A stretch of 6,176 bases of DNA from Silanimonas sp965368785 (GTDB taxonomy: Bacteria > Pseudomonadota > Gammaproteobacteria > Xanthomonadales > Xanthomonadaceae): contig CBDUOG010000095.1 in assembly GCA_965368785.1 (NCBI GenBank), positions 1 through 6,176 on the forward strand. Direction: 5' to 3'. Every line of letters starts with the position of its first letter. Position 1 is the first letter of the stretch. Below the pieces are notes generated by a model, which ran no database searches, was not told the origin of the DNA, and was given only the letters and a program-made list of their open reading frames with translations. A program made the translations under genes and the position numbers. Positions 6,073 to 6,176 of the stretch are shown here, piece by piece.

Positions 6073-6086
6073 TTTTGGACTCCATA

Positions 6087-6095
6087 ATTGTTATT
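6087..6095 (-). promoter_or_regulatory. (ARN)3 tract in the hfq leader, possible Hfq autoregulatory site
   Basis: The minus strand reads AAT AAC AAT, three consecutive A-purine-any triplets, the kind of motif bound by the distal face of Hfq. It ends 3 nt before the hfq Shine-Dalgarno GGAG (6083-6080). Hfq is known to repress its own translation in E. coli by binding its leader. Use of this site here is inference from position and motif. Confidence 0.4.
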
Positions 6096-6098
6096 CCG

Positions 6099-6120
6099 CG
6101 CCAAAACGGCACGGTTTGCG
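6099..6120 (-). promoter_or_regulatory. Possible hairpin in the hfq leader
   Basis: CGC (6099-6101) and AAAC (6104-6107) can pair with GTTT (6114-6117) and GCG (6118-6120) around a 6-nt loop, with a 2-nt bulge at 6102-6103. No T-tract follows on the minus strand, so it is not a terminator of an upstream gene. It sits just upstream of the ARN tract and could help present it in single-stranded form. Confidence 0.3.
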
Positions 6121-6176
6121 GCCAAATAGTCCAGGCCGCCACGGGGTAAATCCTACACGGCTTTTGATCAATTGCG

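Noticed and set aside
6094..6176. Minus-strand frame open from the right edge to a TAA at 6094, as the end of miaA
   Set aside because: The roughly 26 residues (QLIKSRVGFTPWRPG and onward) do not resemble a MiaA C-terminus. Another frame has a TGA at 6170-6168 that could equally end an upstream gene. Not enough sequence to call.

Overview
The window is a compact gammaproteobacterial housekeeping cluster, and every supported gene lies on the minus strand. Read in the direction of transcription (right to left) the order is hfq, hflX, hflK, hflC, yjeT-like (DUF2065), purA, a small exported protein, and the start of a lipoprotein. The hfq-hflX-hflK-hflC-yjeT-purA order is the classical gammaproteobacterial one, as in Escherichia coli. 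HflC lacks the roughly 45-residue internal insert of the enterobacterial protein and Hfq is only 87 residues, so a non-enterobacterial gammaproteobacterium with moderate G+C is more likely. I cannot name a genus.

Right end (6073-6176): the hfq leader, with a possible hairpin and an (ARN)3 tract just upstream of the Shine-Dalgarno sequence. The gene upstream of hfq (often miaA) is not recognisable here. 4411-6072: hfq and hflX, encoding the RNA chaperone and the ribosome-associated GTPase. hflX starts with TTG and carries Lys instead of the usual Asn in its P-loop. 2204-4365: hflK, hflC and the small DUF2065 membrane protein, tightly coupled (1-nt overlap, then 6-nt gap). HflK and HflC form the SPFH complex that surrounds and modulates the FtsH protease in the inner membrane.

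2087-2203: a short but dense intergenic region. A terminator hairpin closes the hfl operon only 25 nt before purA. A candidate purA promoter upstream of it would start the purA mRNA inside the 5' arm of the same hairpin. 794-2086: purA, adenylosuccinate synthetase, complete and followed by a textbook hairpin terminator.

Left part (1-652): accessory envelope genes. One encodes a 158-residue exported protein of unknown function, possibly a small beta-barrel fold. The other is a lipoprotein whose first 23 codons are inside the window. No mobile element, CRISPR array, tRNA or rRNA was seen. No wholly new system is evident. The items most worth a second look are the HflX P-loop substitution, the purA leader architecture and the putative Hfq autoregulatory leader.
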